The notes under the pieces were generated by a model. It made no database searches. It saw nothing but the letters and a program-made list of their open reading frames with translations, and was not told where the DNA came from. A program made the translations under genes and the position numbers. From Prionace glauca (Eukaryota; Chordata; Chondrichthyes; Carcharhiniformes; Carcharhinidae), in contig CM075760.1 in the NCBI GenBank assembly GCA_037974335.1, positions 8,739,432 through 8,803,431 on the forward strand: DNA of 64,000 nucleotides, given 5' to 3'. This document shows, piece after piece, positions 47,491 to 58,011 of this stretch. Position 1 is the stretch's first letter, and the number at the start of each line of letters is the position of its first letter.

Positions 47491-47564
47491 AATGGTCGGA
47501 CCGACAGGTGACTCCAAATCCATAGGAATTTGGTTGACTCTTAACTGTACTCTGAATGGGCTGA

Positions 47565-48040
47565 ATAAAGTAAGAGGTCTGCCATCACCAGGTTTAAGTC
47601 CAACTGATTTATTTGATAGTAAACTCACAAGCTTTCGAGGTTTCCCTCATCGTCAGGTGGATGGAGAGTTCTGGCCTCAGGCAGAGCATATAACAGCACA
47701 GACAGTTTACAGATTACTGATTAGAATGCGAATCTTTACACCTAACCTGCTGTTCAAGTCTTAAAGTGGCCGACAATGTGAGTGGAAGGAGCACTGATCA
47801 CAGGATAAAGAGATGTGTATTGTCTCCAGACAGTACAGTAAATGAGGTTTTGCAAACCCAGGCAAGTCATTCGGGTTACAGATAGTGCGACATGAACCCA
47901 AAATCCCGGTTGAGACCGTCCTCATGTGTGCGCAACTTGGCTATCAGTCTCTGCTCAGCGACTCTGCGCTGTCGTGTGTGGTGAAGGCCGCCTTGGGGAA
48001 TGCTTACCCGAAGGTCAGAGGCCGAATGCCCGTGACGAAA
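47565..48040 (-). mobile_element. Penelope-like element, 3' part
   Basis: On the minus strand the frame reads TGIRPLTFG-like sequence and then RQRRVAEQRLIAKLRTHEDG and LNRDFGFMSHYL, the end of the GIY-YIG domain seen at 50150-50460. A 3' UTR follows, ending cctgacgatgagggaaacct, cgaaagcttgtgagtttact. Truncated upstream and old. From 48040 to 48485 I see nothing. Confidence 0.7.
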
Positions 48041-48485
48041 ATTTATTGTTGTGCAACAACTGTTATTTAATTTGTTGTGTGAAAATCATGGAATTGTACC
48101 ATTTTGCGTTGAATTCGAAATGTCATGCTCAGAAAATCAAGAACAGGAAAAGGACAATGATAGGTTGGGAAGCCTTGACGATAGAAATGATGATACAAGA
48201 AAAAATCCCGCTAATAATGGGATAGATTTTATTTTTCCCAATGACACAAGTATTTCCCAGATCTGGGTCCAAATCTGATGCTAAACGATTTGAAAAAAAG
48301 CTTCTTATTGAATTAAGCACTAAACTCTCCGACTTCCAAAGAATGGGGGCACATTTCATTCACAAAATAATAACTGAGGGATTAACAAAGCGGCATGGAG
48401 AAAAAATCATTTTCAGCAGTGGCACTGTCGGAGAAATGGAGAGCTGGAGCTCACTCAGGAAAACAGCAACGTTTTAAAATAAAGG

Positions 48486-48558
48486 CGCCCAACGTGGGGC
48501 TCGAACCCACGACCCTAAGATTAAAAGTCTTATGCTCTACCGACTGAGATAGTCGGGC
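48486..48558 (-). tRNA. tRNA-Lys (UUU)
   Basis: 73 bases read on the minus strand from GCCCGACTATCTCAGTCGG to a GTTGGGC acceptor half plus discriminator G. The acceptor stem pairs fully (with G-T), the anticodon arm is TAAGA-CTTTTAA-TCTTA, and the T arm is GTGGG-TTCGAGC-CCCAC. The A box and B box are intact and a TTTT terminator follows on the minus strand. Near identical to vertebrate tRNA-Lys, so probably functional. Confidence 0.95.
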
Positions 48559-48559
48559 A

Positions 48560-49525
48560 AGTTGCGCCAGAACTCCTTCAAGTCCGAGAATAAGCGGACA
48601 GTAAATGCGCTTTCCCAATTGGCATCTCATATTGTTCTGATTTGAAAATGTAAAAGATACTCGACCTGCAAAATCGCCAAGCTTACAATGCACTCCTGAG
48701 AATCACCATTAACATCATTCACATTTTTTGTTGCAGCTCCTTCTAAGCATAACAAACGCATCTTACATCTTTCACCTTAACGACTTTTGTCCGAAGCATT
48801 TTGACATGACCTTTTGAACTAATGTGAATCAGGTCTGTGTTGGAAAAAGATAAACGTGTTCACATCGGTGAGCTGAGTCACACACAGAGAGTGATAGAGG
48901 CCTCAGGAGATACAAGCACGCCTCAAAGACAAAACCAGCTGGAAATTTGTCAGAGGCAGGAACTGAAGCAGAATCGCCACAGGCACTAGAAACTGAAATT
49001 ATACCTTAGCTCGTCCAGCCGCGCTGACACATTCACATCACCATAACCATCGCCTTGTCCGCACTAATTAGAATATGGGAAATATGGTCAGAATTGGGCC
49101 TTTCGGCTCTTCGAGCATTTTCAGCTACCTAATAAAAAATGTCCACAGCTTTTAAACTGTTCCGTTTACCTTTGTATAACATCTTAATCCAAAGGGAAAC
49201 AAATAAGATGAATATCCCTGGAGGATAATTATTTAGATTTGAAATGTTCACTCCGTTTTCTCCAGACTACTTCAGTTGATCCAGCACTTTTTGTTTTTAA
49301 TTTCAGATTTCCAGCATCCGCAGCATTTTCCTTTTATTATCAGATGAATAAATAACAACATATGTTCAGTTGGGACTAAGGTGACTTTATTTTTTCATGA
49401 TCTTATTAAATGGTGGAGGAGGCTGAATGAGATTCATGACTTTGTCTTACTCCATTTATTCAGTTTCCTGGCAGCACCAGATATGACGTCAATTGCTTCC
49501 TGTGGTAGCGGTGATGACAAGTTTA
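48560..49525. other. No gene recognised
   Basis: It holds only short repeat-like scraps: gggcctttcggctcttcgag near 49105, and a ccagcatccgcagcattt end near 49310, which also occurs near 62915. Confidence 0.5.
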
Positions 49526-49529
49526 TATC

Positions 49530-49805
49530 ACATTCTCCTCGTGTCTGCGTGGGTTTTCTCCGGGTGCTCCGGTTTCCTCCCACAGTCCAAAGATGTGCGG
49601 GTTAGGTTCATTGGCTATGCTAAAATTGCCCCTTAGTGTCCTGGGATGTGTAGGTTAGAGGGATTAGCAGGTAAATGTGTTAGCAGGTAAATTAGCAGGT
49701 AAATATGGGGATAGGGTCTGGGTGAGATTGTGTTCGGTGCAGACTCGATGGGCCGAAGGGCCTGTTTCTGCACTGTAGGGTTCTATGCTCTGTAGGGTTC
49801 TATAC
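49530..49805 (+). mobile_element. SINE, 5'-truncated
   Basis: Same subfamily as 21352, lacking the tRNA-like head. The taaatgtgttagcaggtaaa stretch shows small internal duplications of gcaggtaaat, and the tail ggttctatgctctgtagggt is also duplicated. Confidence 0.9.
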
Positions 49806-49809
49806 TACA

Positions 49810-50745
49810 TCCCTAGAGTGCAGACAACAAGACACCTTGTTCGCGATGGAGAAGCTATGACATCTTCTTCGGAGACCTTCAGCATATCATTGATGAAGAC
49901 GAATATCTCGCGGAGGCCATCTCAATGACCCCACTCCTCGCCTTCAAATAACAAAGCAACCTCATACAGACCATTGTTCTTAGAAAACTAACCAGCCTTC
50001 AAGGGAACAGTGAACACCCCACCCCACACAAGCCTGCTGCTGCCACCTCTGCAAGACGCGTTGAATCATCGACGTGGATGCCAACATCACAGGTGAGAAC
50101 AGAATGCACAAGGTAGACGGTACATACACATGCAACTCGGCCAAAATTGTCTACTTCACGCGCTGCAGGAAAGGATGTCCTGAAGCATGGTACATCGCCG
50201 AGGCCATGCAGACGCTGCCACAACAGATGAATCAACATCACTCGACAATCACCAGGCAAGAGTATTCCCTTCATGCTGGGGAACACTTTAGCGGTCACAG
50301 GCATTCAGCCACTGATCTTCGGGTAAGCGTTCTCCAAGGCGGCCTTCAAGACGCACGACAACGCAGAATGGCTGAGCAGAAACTGATAGCCAAATTCCAT
50401 ACACATGAGAACCTTTCAACCAGGACCTTGGGTTCATGTTACACGACGTCTAACCCCCACAATTTGGCCTGGGCTTGCAAAATCCTACTAACTGGCTTGG
50501 TTAGCGACAATTCACACCGCTTTGACATGTCATTATCCCCCTCTCCATCGCATTGTATGTACCTGTAAAGACTTGATTCCCTGTTAAGACTCGCATTCCA
50601 ACCATTATTTTGCAATTGAGTCTGTGTTTAAATGTGCCCTGTTTTTAAACTCAATTCGCCTCATTAAGGAACAGTACTCCGAAAGCTCGTGCTACAAAGT
50701 AAACCTCCTGGACTTTCACCTGATGTTGTGAGACGTCTTACTGTG
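49810..50745 (+). mobile_element. Penelope-like element 3' part with GIY-YIG domain
   Basis: The frame from 50074 to 50568 gives DGTYTCNSAKIVYFTRCRKG, then AWYIAEAMQTL, HHSTITRQ, GEHFSGHRHSATDLRVSVL and RMAEQKLIAKFHTHEN. This matches the GIY-YIG endonuclease that ends Penelope-like retroelements. The first Tyr (VYF), the second Tyr (WYI) and the late Glu (AEQKL) are kept. The Gly of YIG is Ala and the Arg expected about seven residues later is Gln, so it is probably inactive. The 3' UTR ends with ccgaaagctcgtgctacaaa, ggactttcacctgatgttgt, gagacgtctta. No RT domain is seen. Confidence 0.75.
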
Positions 50746-50897
50746 AGAGAGATAAACGATGGTTTTACTGAATGGCAGAACCGGCCCTAATGAAGGAGCA
50801 AATGGTGTATTGCAACTCCTCTTCCCTATTCTCTGAAGTTCTTCTGTACAGCTCATTGTTCTGAGATCAGATTCAAATGGTTCCTGCTCCTCTCTCT

Positions 50898-50918
50898 GAC
50901 GTCCTCTCTCTGACGTCA
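50898..50918. promoter_or_regulatory. Paired CRE-like sites
   Basis: TGACGTCC at 50898 and a full palindromic CRE, TGACGTCA, at 50911, followed by an inverted CCAAT box (attgg) at 50922. This arrangement looks promoter-like, but no transcript start or V leader can be recognised downstream, so it may be chance. Confidence 0.35.
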
Positions 50919-51271
50919 TGAATTGGAGGCTGAAGATACTCGGAGCTGATTGGATGAAATGTAAGACAAAGGAGCTGTGAGCTGGACAAGAATGAACCTG
51001 TCATCATCGGGCAGAATATTACTCAACATCTTCTGAACTCTGAACTAAAACAATTGAGTTTTAAATAATTGAGTTCCCCGAGACATTTGCTGGAGGAACG
51101 CTTTTAAATTTGGAATTACAAGATAAGCTGATCCATCAGTTTGAACGGAACGAATGTGTTCTTGTACTAAGTGGCATGGGTTCTCATTCTGACCATGCCA
51201 ACCTGCAGCAACGCAGTGGAGTTGAGTATTGTGATCAGGCCGACTAGCGGCGATATGCTGTCATTTATTTC

Positions 51272-51330
51272 TGGAGTGTAGTGCTTCGAAAGGACCCAAA
51301 TCCCAAACTGGGCAGAAGAATGCATTAAGG
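51272..51330 (+). pseudogene. Degraded tRNA-Val
   Basis: Ggagtgtagtgcttcgaaag to actgggcagaag occupies the position of the tRNA in the tandem unit, but the anticodon arm is deleted. Confidence 0.6.
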
Positions 51331-51652
51331 TTTTTCATTTCGGCTGAGAAGAATCTGCATGATTTCAGTTTGTTGCTGGCCATTATCCGAATCCCGATTC
51401 ATATTATCTTTGCTTGACGTCGGCCTCAAATGCTTCCTGTAAAATAAATATTGAATATTTTGACGCACTGGCAGGCAAGAAACGTTGCTATTTTGACAAC
51501 GTGCGCATATTAGCATTTCGTTCAGTCTACAACAAACTTTAATGGGTTAATGGGTGCAGGCTAACATAGTTAATCACCACTTGAAACATGTCTCGTAGTA
51601 TTGTGTGCTCAAAAATACAGGTACAGGTGATATTGCAATACAGGTAACAGCT

Positions 51653-51726
51653 TTTCCTTTAGTGCAGTGGTTGTCACGTTCATCTCACAAGCATAAAGAT
51701 CTGGGGTCCGAAACCGGGCAGAAGCA
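51653..51726 (+). pseudogene. tRNA-Val relic (CAC type)
   Basis: Tagtgcagtggttgtcacgt, ctcacaa in the anticodon position and gggtccgaaaccgggcag align with tRNA-Val over its full length. The acceptor and anticodon stems do not pair and the B box is altered (gtccgaaac). Confidence 0.7.
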
Positions 51727-52062
51727 TTGTTGGGTCGTTCTCATTAAGCATGAGCGAAGTGTACATGATGTAAGTTCATTGCTAAACCTCATGCGAATTC
51801 AGTGTCGCGGTTACGTTATTCGAAGGAAGATGAGAATCATGGGATAAAAAATGGGTAGAAATCATTGCTCCCTTAGATATTTGCGACACGAATACTTTTA
51901 AATATTGATGTTCGGGTTACGTCGTACAATCAGATTGAAAGTAACGGTTGTCTTCCTGAGTTAAGTGACATGGGCTCTCAGTCTGACCATCGGAACCAAC
52001 AGCAACACAGCGTAGTTGAACATTGCAGACAGGCAGGCTTGCTCCAACTACCCCGTCATCCT

Positions 52063-52135
52063 GTTTTTGTAGTGTAGTGGTTATCACGTTCGCCTAACAC
52101 GCGACTGGTCCCCGGTTCGAAACCGAGCAGAAACG
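52063..52135 (+). tRNA. tRNA-Val (AAC), possibly decaying
   Basis: 73 bases from GTTTTTGTAGTGTAGTGG to CAGAAAC plus discriminator G. The acceptor stem pairs fully with one T-G, the anticodon loop is CTAACAC, and the A box and B box (GGTTCGAAA) are kept. There is one mismatch in the anticodon stem (T-C) and one in the T stem (C-A). A TTTTT terminator follows 11 bases after the discriminator. Expression is plausible, but the two mismatches argue for early decay. Confidence 0.75.
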
Positions 52136-53134
52136 TTCGTTAAGCTTTTTCATGTCTTAGGACCGACTGACCCATGTTCAACTGCTATTCACATGGAACC
52201 CTTCTCCACTTCGGCCTTCAAAGTTCTTGTCTGAATATTTGCCACTTGTTAATGGAAAACTGCTTATTTACAGTTTGTTGCTCAACATTTTTGCGAACCT
52301 TTATGTTAAAGGCATATTATCATTGCTCTGACTTCATCCTCAAATGCTTTCTCTGAAATAAGAAACGCTTTTCTTTGACGCACTGACAAGGAAGTTCGAT
52401 TTTGACAGCGGGCAGTATTCGCATCTCGATCAGTCTACACAGAATTCAATGGGTTTATAGTTGGAGACTAATATGGTTAATCACCATCTGAAATACCTGA
52501 TAGTAGTGCGTGCTCAAAAAGACAGACATAAGTGATAATATAAGTGAACTAAAGGAAATGGCACACATTTCACAGATTTTTTAAATCGTTCTTCATCACG
52601 AAGAAAAAGGAAAAGCAGATGACAGATGAGGGAATCGAGACTCACTGCGGATCTTCTGCACTTTCCTGTAAATGGTGGAAGTTATACACCTGAATGTCTC
52701 ACTTCCATAATAAACGAGGGTCAAGTGTCAACATACCAACATACATACCAACATACATTCAACATACCAATATATATAAAGTGAGTGTGGGTTGAATTCG
52801 TGCGGAATATTTTTGGGTTTTGGATATGCTCCTCATTGTTCCTGAGGAGCAGTATCGAGAGGCAGCGATTTTTGGGCGTGAGAGGAAGCAGCAAACAGGT
52901 ACATTTTTCTGTTTTTATTGTTTAACGTTTTATTTATAGTTTTAAAGTTGAGAGTTTCGGCAGTTTTTTTTTAAATTAGTTAGAAACAGGAAGTCGTCAC
53001 TAGGACGCTTGCTGGTAGTTGTAGGTTTTTTTTCTCGGGGCCCCGAACCCTATAAATTAGTGTAGAGAGGATACCCGATCCTCTACACTGGTAGAGAATC
53101 CCACCCTCCCACCTCCTCTAACCTAATTATAAGT

Positions 53135-54106
53135 GTGGGGGAAGTTTTTTTTTATTTTAGTTTTATTTTTCTGCTGGTAATTGCTTCAGGGATGGCAGTT
53201 CAGGCAGTAAGCCGCATCTCCTGTGGGATGTATGTGGTGAGGGAATCGAGTAGTGTTTCAGGTGATTTTACTTGTAGGAAGTGTGTTAGATTGCAGCTTC
53301 TGGAGGAGTGTGTAAAGGAGCTGGAGATGGAGTTAGAGGAACTCCGCATAATTCGGGAGGCGGAGGCGGACATCGATAGGAGTTATAAGGAGATAGTCAC
53401 TCCTAGAAATGAGTCTTGGGTCACTGCCAGGAAGAGGGGAAAGAAGCAATCGGGGGTACAATCCCCTGGGACTGTTCCCCTCCAAAATAGGTTTTCGGTC
53501 CTGGAGGCTACAGTTGAGGAGGAATCAACTGGGGATAGCCAAAGGGAGCAGGCTGCTGGGGGTGAGCCTAATGTGAAAGCTCAGGAGGTTAAGGGCTGTA
53601 AAAGACTGGGCCTCGTGATTGGGGACTCCACAGTTAAAGGGACAGATAAGAGAGTTGGAAGTAAAGGTAGGGTTGATGTGTTGCCTACCAGGGGCTGGGG
53701 TCCGGGATGTATCAGAAAGGGTATTCAGGACTCTTAAGGGAGAGGGAGATCAACCACAAGTTATAGTTCATGTGGGGACACATGACATAGGGAGGTTAAG
53801 GGAAGGGGATATTAAGCAGAGATTTATGGAGTTGGGGTGGAAGCTAAAGGCCAAGTCTGATAGAGTAGTTATCTCCGGACTCTTGCCTGTGCCACGGGAT
53901 AGTTTAGAGAGGAATAGAGAGAGGGAAAGTTTGAACTCGTGGCTGAGGGGTTGGTGCAGGAGGAGGGGTTCAGGTACTTGAGCAATTGGGGCTCATTCTG
54001 GGGAAGGTGGGACCTCTATAAAAGGGATGGTCTACACCAGAATCAGAGGGGGACCAATATCCTGGGGGGTAAATTTGCTAAGGCTATCCAGTTAGGTTTA
54101 AACTGA
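53135..54106 (+). pseudogene. CR1 ORF1 (zinc finger, coiled coil, esterase)
   Basis: The N-terminal third has SRISCGMYVV followed by FTCRKCVRLQLLEE (a C-x(n)-CxxC arrangement, as in PHD-like fingers of CR1 ORF1) and a heptad-rich helix, ECVKELEMELEELR. The C-terminal half is an SGNH/GDSL-like esterase: LVIGDSTVKGTDKRV with the nucleophile Ser kept, VIVHVGTHDIGRLREGD (Asn replaced by His), and VVISGLLPVP. The frame slips twice, near 53735 and 53975, after which the end (LGGKFAKAIQLGLN) continues. If this product is made in intact relatives it acts as the nucleic-acid-binding partner of ORF2. Confidence 0.85.
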
Positions 54107-54199
54107 TTCGGAGGGGCGGGGTGGGATCCTGAGTAGAGGGGTTGAAAGTGAGGGGGGCATAGATGGGGACTGCAATGCACAGCATCGCAGGGGTGGGGT

Positions 54200-56966
54200 G
54201 GAGCAGGGTTTGAAATGCGTATACTTTAATGCGAGGACTATTCGCAATAAAGTGGATGAACTTGCAGCGTGGATCAGTACCTGGGACTTCGATGTTGTGG
54301 CCATTTCAGAGACGTGGATAGAGCAGGGGCACGAATGGTTGCTGCAGGTCCCGGGGTTCAAATGTTTTAGTCGGAGTAGAGAAGCAGGTAGGAGGGGGGA
54401 GGGGTAGCATTATTGGTCAGGGATTGTATCACAGTGTCAGAGAGGAAGTTTGATGAGGACTTGTCTGTTGAGGTAGTATGGAAATAGGAGAGGAGAGGTC
54501 ACCCTGTCGGGAGCCTTTTATAGACCTCCTAAAAGTTCTAGAGAGGTTGAGGAAAGGATTGCGGAGATGGTCCTGGTTAGGAGTGAAAGTAATAGGGTAA
54601 TTGTTATGGGGGATTTTAACTTTACTAATATTGACTGGAATTGTTATAGCTCTAGCTCGTTAGAGGGGTCAGTTTTTGTACAATGCGTGCAGGAAGGTTT
54701 TTTTAACTCAGTACGTAGGTAGGCCAACTAGAGGTGAGGCTATATTGGATTTGGTGCTGGGAAATGAGCCAGACCAGGTGCTAGACTTGGAAGTTGGTGT
54801 GCATTTTGGTGATAGTGACCACAATTCGATTATGTTCACCTTAGTGATGGAAAGGGATAGGCATGAACCTTGGGTCAGTAGTTTTAGCTGGGGCAAGGGT
54901 AATTATGAGGCTATTAAAAGAGAATTAGGAAGCATAGGTTGGACTAGGAGATTACAGGGACTGGGAACGTCTGAAATGTGGAGTTTTTTCAAGGAGCAGC
55001 TACTGCGAGTCCGTGATAGGTATGTCCCTGTCAGGCAAGGAGTAATTGGTAGGGCTAGGGAACCATGGTGCACCAAAAAGGTTTTCTCGTTGGTTAAGAG
55101 GAAAAAGGAGGCTTATGTTCGGATGAGACATGAGGGCTCGGGTAGTGCACTAGAAAACTTTAGATTGGCTAGGAGGGAGTTGACGAGTGAGCTAAGAAGG
55201 GCTAAAAGAGCACATGAGAAGACTTTGGCTGATAGGGTTAAGGAGAATCCTAAGGCGTTCTATAAGTATGTCAAGAACAGAAGGTTGGTTAGGGCAAGTT
55301 TAGGGCCAGTTATAGACAGCAGAGGGAAGTTATGTGTGGAACCGGAGGAGATTGGAGAGGCATTGAAACAATATTTCTCTTCGGTGTTCACGTAGAGGGA
55401 CATGGATATAGCTGAGGAGGACACTAGATTGCAGGAGAGTAGAATTGACAGTGTTGCAGTTGATAAGGAGGATGTGCTAGATATTCTGGAGGGTCTGAAA
55501 ATAGATAAGTCCCCTGGTCCGGATGGGATTTACCCCAGGATTCTCTGGGGGGCAAGAGAAGTGATTGCAGAGCCTCTGGCTCTGATCTTCAGGTCGTCGT
55601 TGGCCTCTGGTATAGCACCGGAAGATTGGAGGTTAGCGAATGTTGTCCCGTTGTTTAAGAAGGGGAACAGAGACTTCCCCGGGAATTATAGACCGGTGAG
55701 TCTCATTTCTGTTGTGGGCAAGGTTTTAGAAAAAATTATTCGGGATAGGATTTATAGTTATTTGGAGAGTAATGAATTGATTGGAGATAGTCAGCGTGGT
55801 TTTGTGGCGGGTAGGTCGTGCCTTACTAACCTTATTGAGTTTTTTGAGAAAGTGACCAAAGAGGTGGATGGAGGTAAGGCAGTGGACGTGATGTATATGG
55901 ATTTTAGTAAGGCGTTTGATAAGGTTCACCACGGTAGGCTTCTACAGAAAATGCAGATGTATGGGATTGGGGGTGATCTAGGGAATTGGATCAGGAATTG
56001 GCTAGCGGATAGGAGACAGAGGGTGGTGGTTGATGGTAAATATTCATCATGGAGTTCGGTTACAAGTGGTGTGCCTCAGGGATCTGTTTTGGGGCCATTG
56101 CTGTTTGTAATTTTTATTAATGATCTGGATGAGGGTATAGTTGGGTGGATTAGTAAATTTGCTGATGACACCAAAGTCGGAGGTGTGGTAGATAGTGATG
56201 AAGGGTGTCATAGTTTGCAGGAAGACTTAGACAGGTTGCAGAGCTGGGCCGAGAGGTGGCGGATGGAGTTTAATGCGGAGAAGTATGAGGTAATTCACTT
56301 TGGTAGGAATAACAGATGTGTCGAGTATAGGGCTAATGGGAGGACTTTGAATAGTGTGGATGAGCAGAGTGATCTAGGTGTATGTGTACATAGATCCCTG
56401 AAAGTTGGGAGTCAAGTAGATAAGGTTGTGAAGAAGGCATACGGTGTCTTGGCGTTTATTTGTAGGGGGATTGAATTTAGGAGTCGCAGCGTCATGTTGC
56501 AACTGTACACAACTCTGGTGCGGCCGCACTTGGAGTACTGTGTGCAGTTCTGGTCCCCACATTACAGGAAGGATGTGGAGGCTTTGGAGAAGGTGCAGAG
56601 GAGGTTTACCAGGATGTTGCCTGGTATGGAGGGGAGGTCCTATGAGGAGAGGCTGAGAGATTTGGGGATTTTTTCGCTGTTAAGGAGGAGGCTGCGAGGG
56701 GATCTTATTGAAACATATAAGATGATTAGAGGTTTAGATAGGGTGGATTGTAATAGCCTTTTTCCTCTGATGGAGAAATCTAGCACGAGTGGGCATGGTT
56801 TTAAATTAAGGGGTGGTAGTAAAGGACGGATGTCAGGGGTAGGTTCTTTACCCAGAGGATGGTGAGGGATTGGAATGTCCTGTCTGCTGCAGTTGTAAAT
56901 GCGCCTAGTTTGGGGGCATTTAAGAGATCCGTGGATAGGTTTATGGACAAAAAGGGATTGGTTTAG
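54200..56966 (+). pseudogene. CR1 ORF2 (endonuclease and reverse transcriptase)
   Basis: Endonuclease landmarks: LKCVYFNARTIRNKVDEL, VVAISETWIEQG, FYRPPKSSR, VMGDFNFTNIDW, AILDLVLGNEPDQ and SDHNSIMF. RT landmarks: [52 protein letters not shown] and SKFADDTKVGG. The C-terminal end is WNVLSAAVVN to MDKKGLV. Breaks seen are frame slips before 54676, a TAG at 55393-55395 (between FT and RDMDIAEED) and a slip near 56820. The 487-codon RT block (55402-56865) is otherwise open. Confidence 0.9.
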
Positions 56967-57507
56967 GTTAGTGGATCATTGTTTTTGTAACTGGTCAGCG
57001 CAACATCGTGGGCCGAAGGGCCTGTTCTGCGCTGTAATGTTCTCTGTTCTATGTTCTATGTTCTATGCGTGTGCCGGCAAGATGCAACTTATCGGTTATC
57101 CTTGTTTACCCTATAAAACTAAATATCTTGCTGGGGCATTGTATCAAATATTTAATAAGAGCCATGTGTCCATCGGGTTGAAGTCTCCCTTTTGGGATTT
57201 TGTTTTGAAATAAGTGAGGAAACACCAGCGAGAACAACATCCCGGGAATTAATTAACATGCCTTGTATTTTCATCCAATCAAACTTGCTCCCCCCTCTTT
57301 CCTTTCATATGCTAATTCATTTCAGAGGCGGCTGTTGGATGCTGCTGATTTGTTTAAACCGGCACATTCGATTTCTCACTGGCAAATATTACTGCGACCT
57401 TCTCAGTATAAGATACAAGACACTCCATCGGCTTTCCTGCAAAGCAGAGAATCTTGGTAGTCAAATCAAATTGGAGAGGTATATTGTGACTGGGATTGCT
57501 TGATATC

Positions 57508-57972
57508 ATGCATTTCAAATTCTTCTTTTCAATTACCCTCACCTACTTAGCATTCGGTAAGTGTCCACGGGCTGTTCTGCTACAAACTTTTGAACAAAAG
57601 TATTCGTTCTTAATAATTCACCATTAACTTGAAGCTGTTCTTTCAATCTATTAACTAGGTACCAGCCAAGATTCTGTGTCCCAAGATTGGGCATCAGTCA
57701 TTCTGAAAATGGGACAGACTTTCCGAACTGAATGTAACTATTCGACAACAGCAAGCTGGTATGATCTGTACTGGTACCGGAAGTATCCAGGCGAAGCCCC
57801 GGAGATGATTGTGTGGAGAAGTGCCAGTGGCAGTTCGGGAAAAGCCAAAAATATCGGGAATCGGTTCACCTCTGAACTAAACAAATTCACAAAATTATCA
57901 ACTTTAACAGTCACTGTTCTACAGCTGAGTGACACTGCACTGTACATTTGTGGATTCGCAAGATCAGTTTGA
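57508..57972 (+). CDS. TCR-type V segment (TRA/TRD-like), apparently intact
   Basis: The leader exon at 57508-57556 encodes MHFKFFFSITLTYLAF and ends in phase 1 at G|GTAAGTG. A 102-base intron ends ttaactag. The V exon at 57659-57972 has Cys in RTECNYS, YWYRKYPGEAPEMIV with the core Trp, and DTALYICGFARSV. The framework reads like TCR alpha/delta V domains (WYRxYPGxxPE, xLSDTALY) more than IgH. The frame is open except for a TGA directly before the heptamer, which joining would trim. With the leader, splice sites and RSS all in place it should be usable. It could also be an unusual V of another TCR class. No J or C segment is in the window. Confidence 0.85.
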
Positions 57973-58011
57973 CACAGTGATAGAACTCAATGATTCTCTC
58001 ATACAAAAACT
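57973..58011 (+). promoter_or_regulatory. RSS with 23-bp spacer
   Basis: CACAGTG heptamer at 57973-57979, 23 bases, then ACAAAAACT nonamer (58003-58011). The heptamer is perfect and the nonamer differs at the last base from ACAAAAACC. This is the V-type signal used for TCR and IgH V segments. Confidence 0.95.

Larger units (their letters stand above)
51150..52545 (+). repeat. Tandem duplication of a tRNA-Val unit, about 791-bp period
   Basis: Landmarks recur with a constant offset: ggcatgggttctcattctga (51174) and gacatgggctctcagtctga (51966), tgacgcactggcaggcaaga and tgacgcactgacaaggaagt, taatcaccacttgaaacatg and taatcaccatctgaaatacc. Each unit carries a tRNA-Val-like sequence. Confidence 0.85.
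52785..57068 (+). mobile_element. CR1 LINE (subfamily C), nearly full length
   Basis: About 4.3 kb: 5' UTR (52785-53134), ORF1 (53135-54106), a short linker, ORF2 (54200-56966) and a short 3' UTR with gggccgaagggcctgttctg and a ttctatgttctatg tail. This is the most complete mobile element in the window and carries only a handful of frame breaks, so it is fairly young. It ends 440 bases upstream of the TCR-type V leader. Confidence 0.92.

Noticed and set aside
57309-57316. Octamer-like ATGCTAAT about 190 bases before the V leader
   Set aside because: One mismatch to ATGCAAAT, and further away than usual for V promoters. Not enough to call a promoter.
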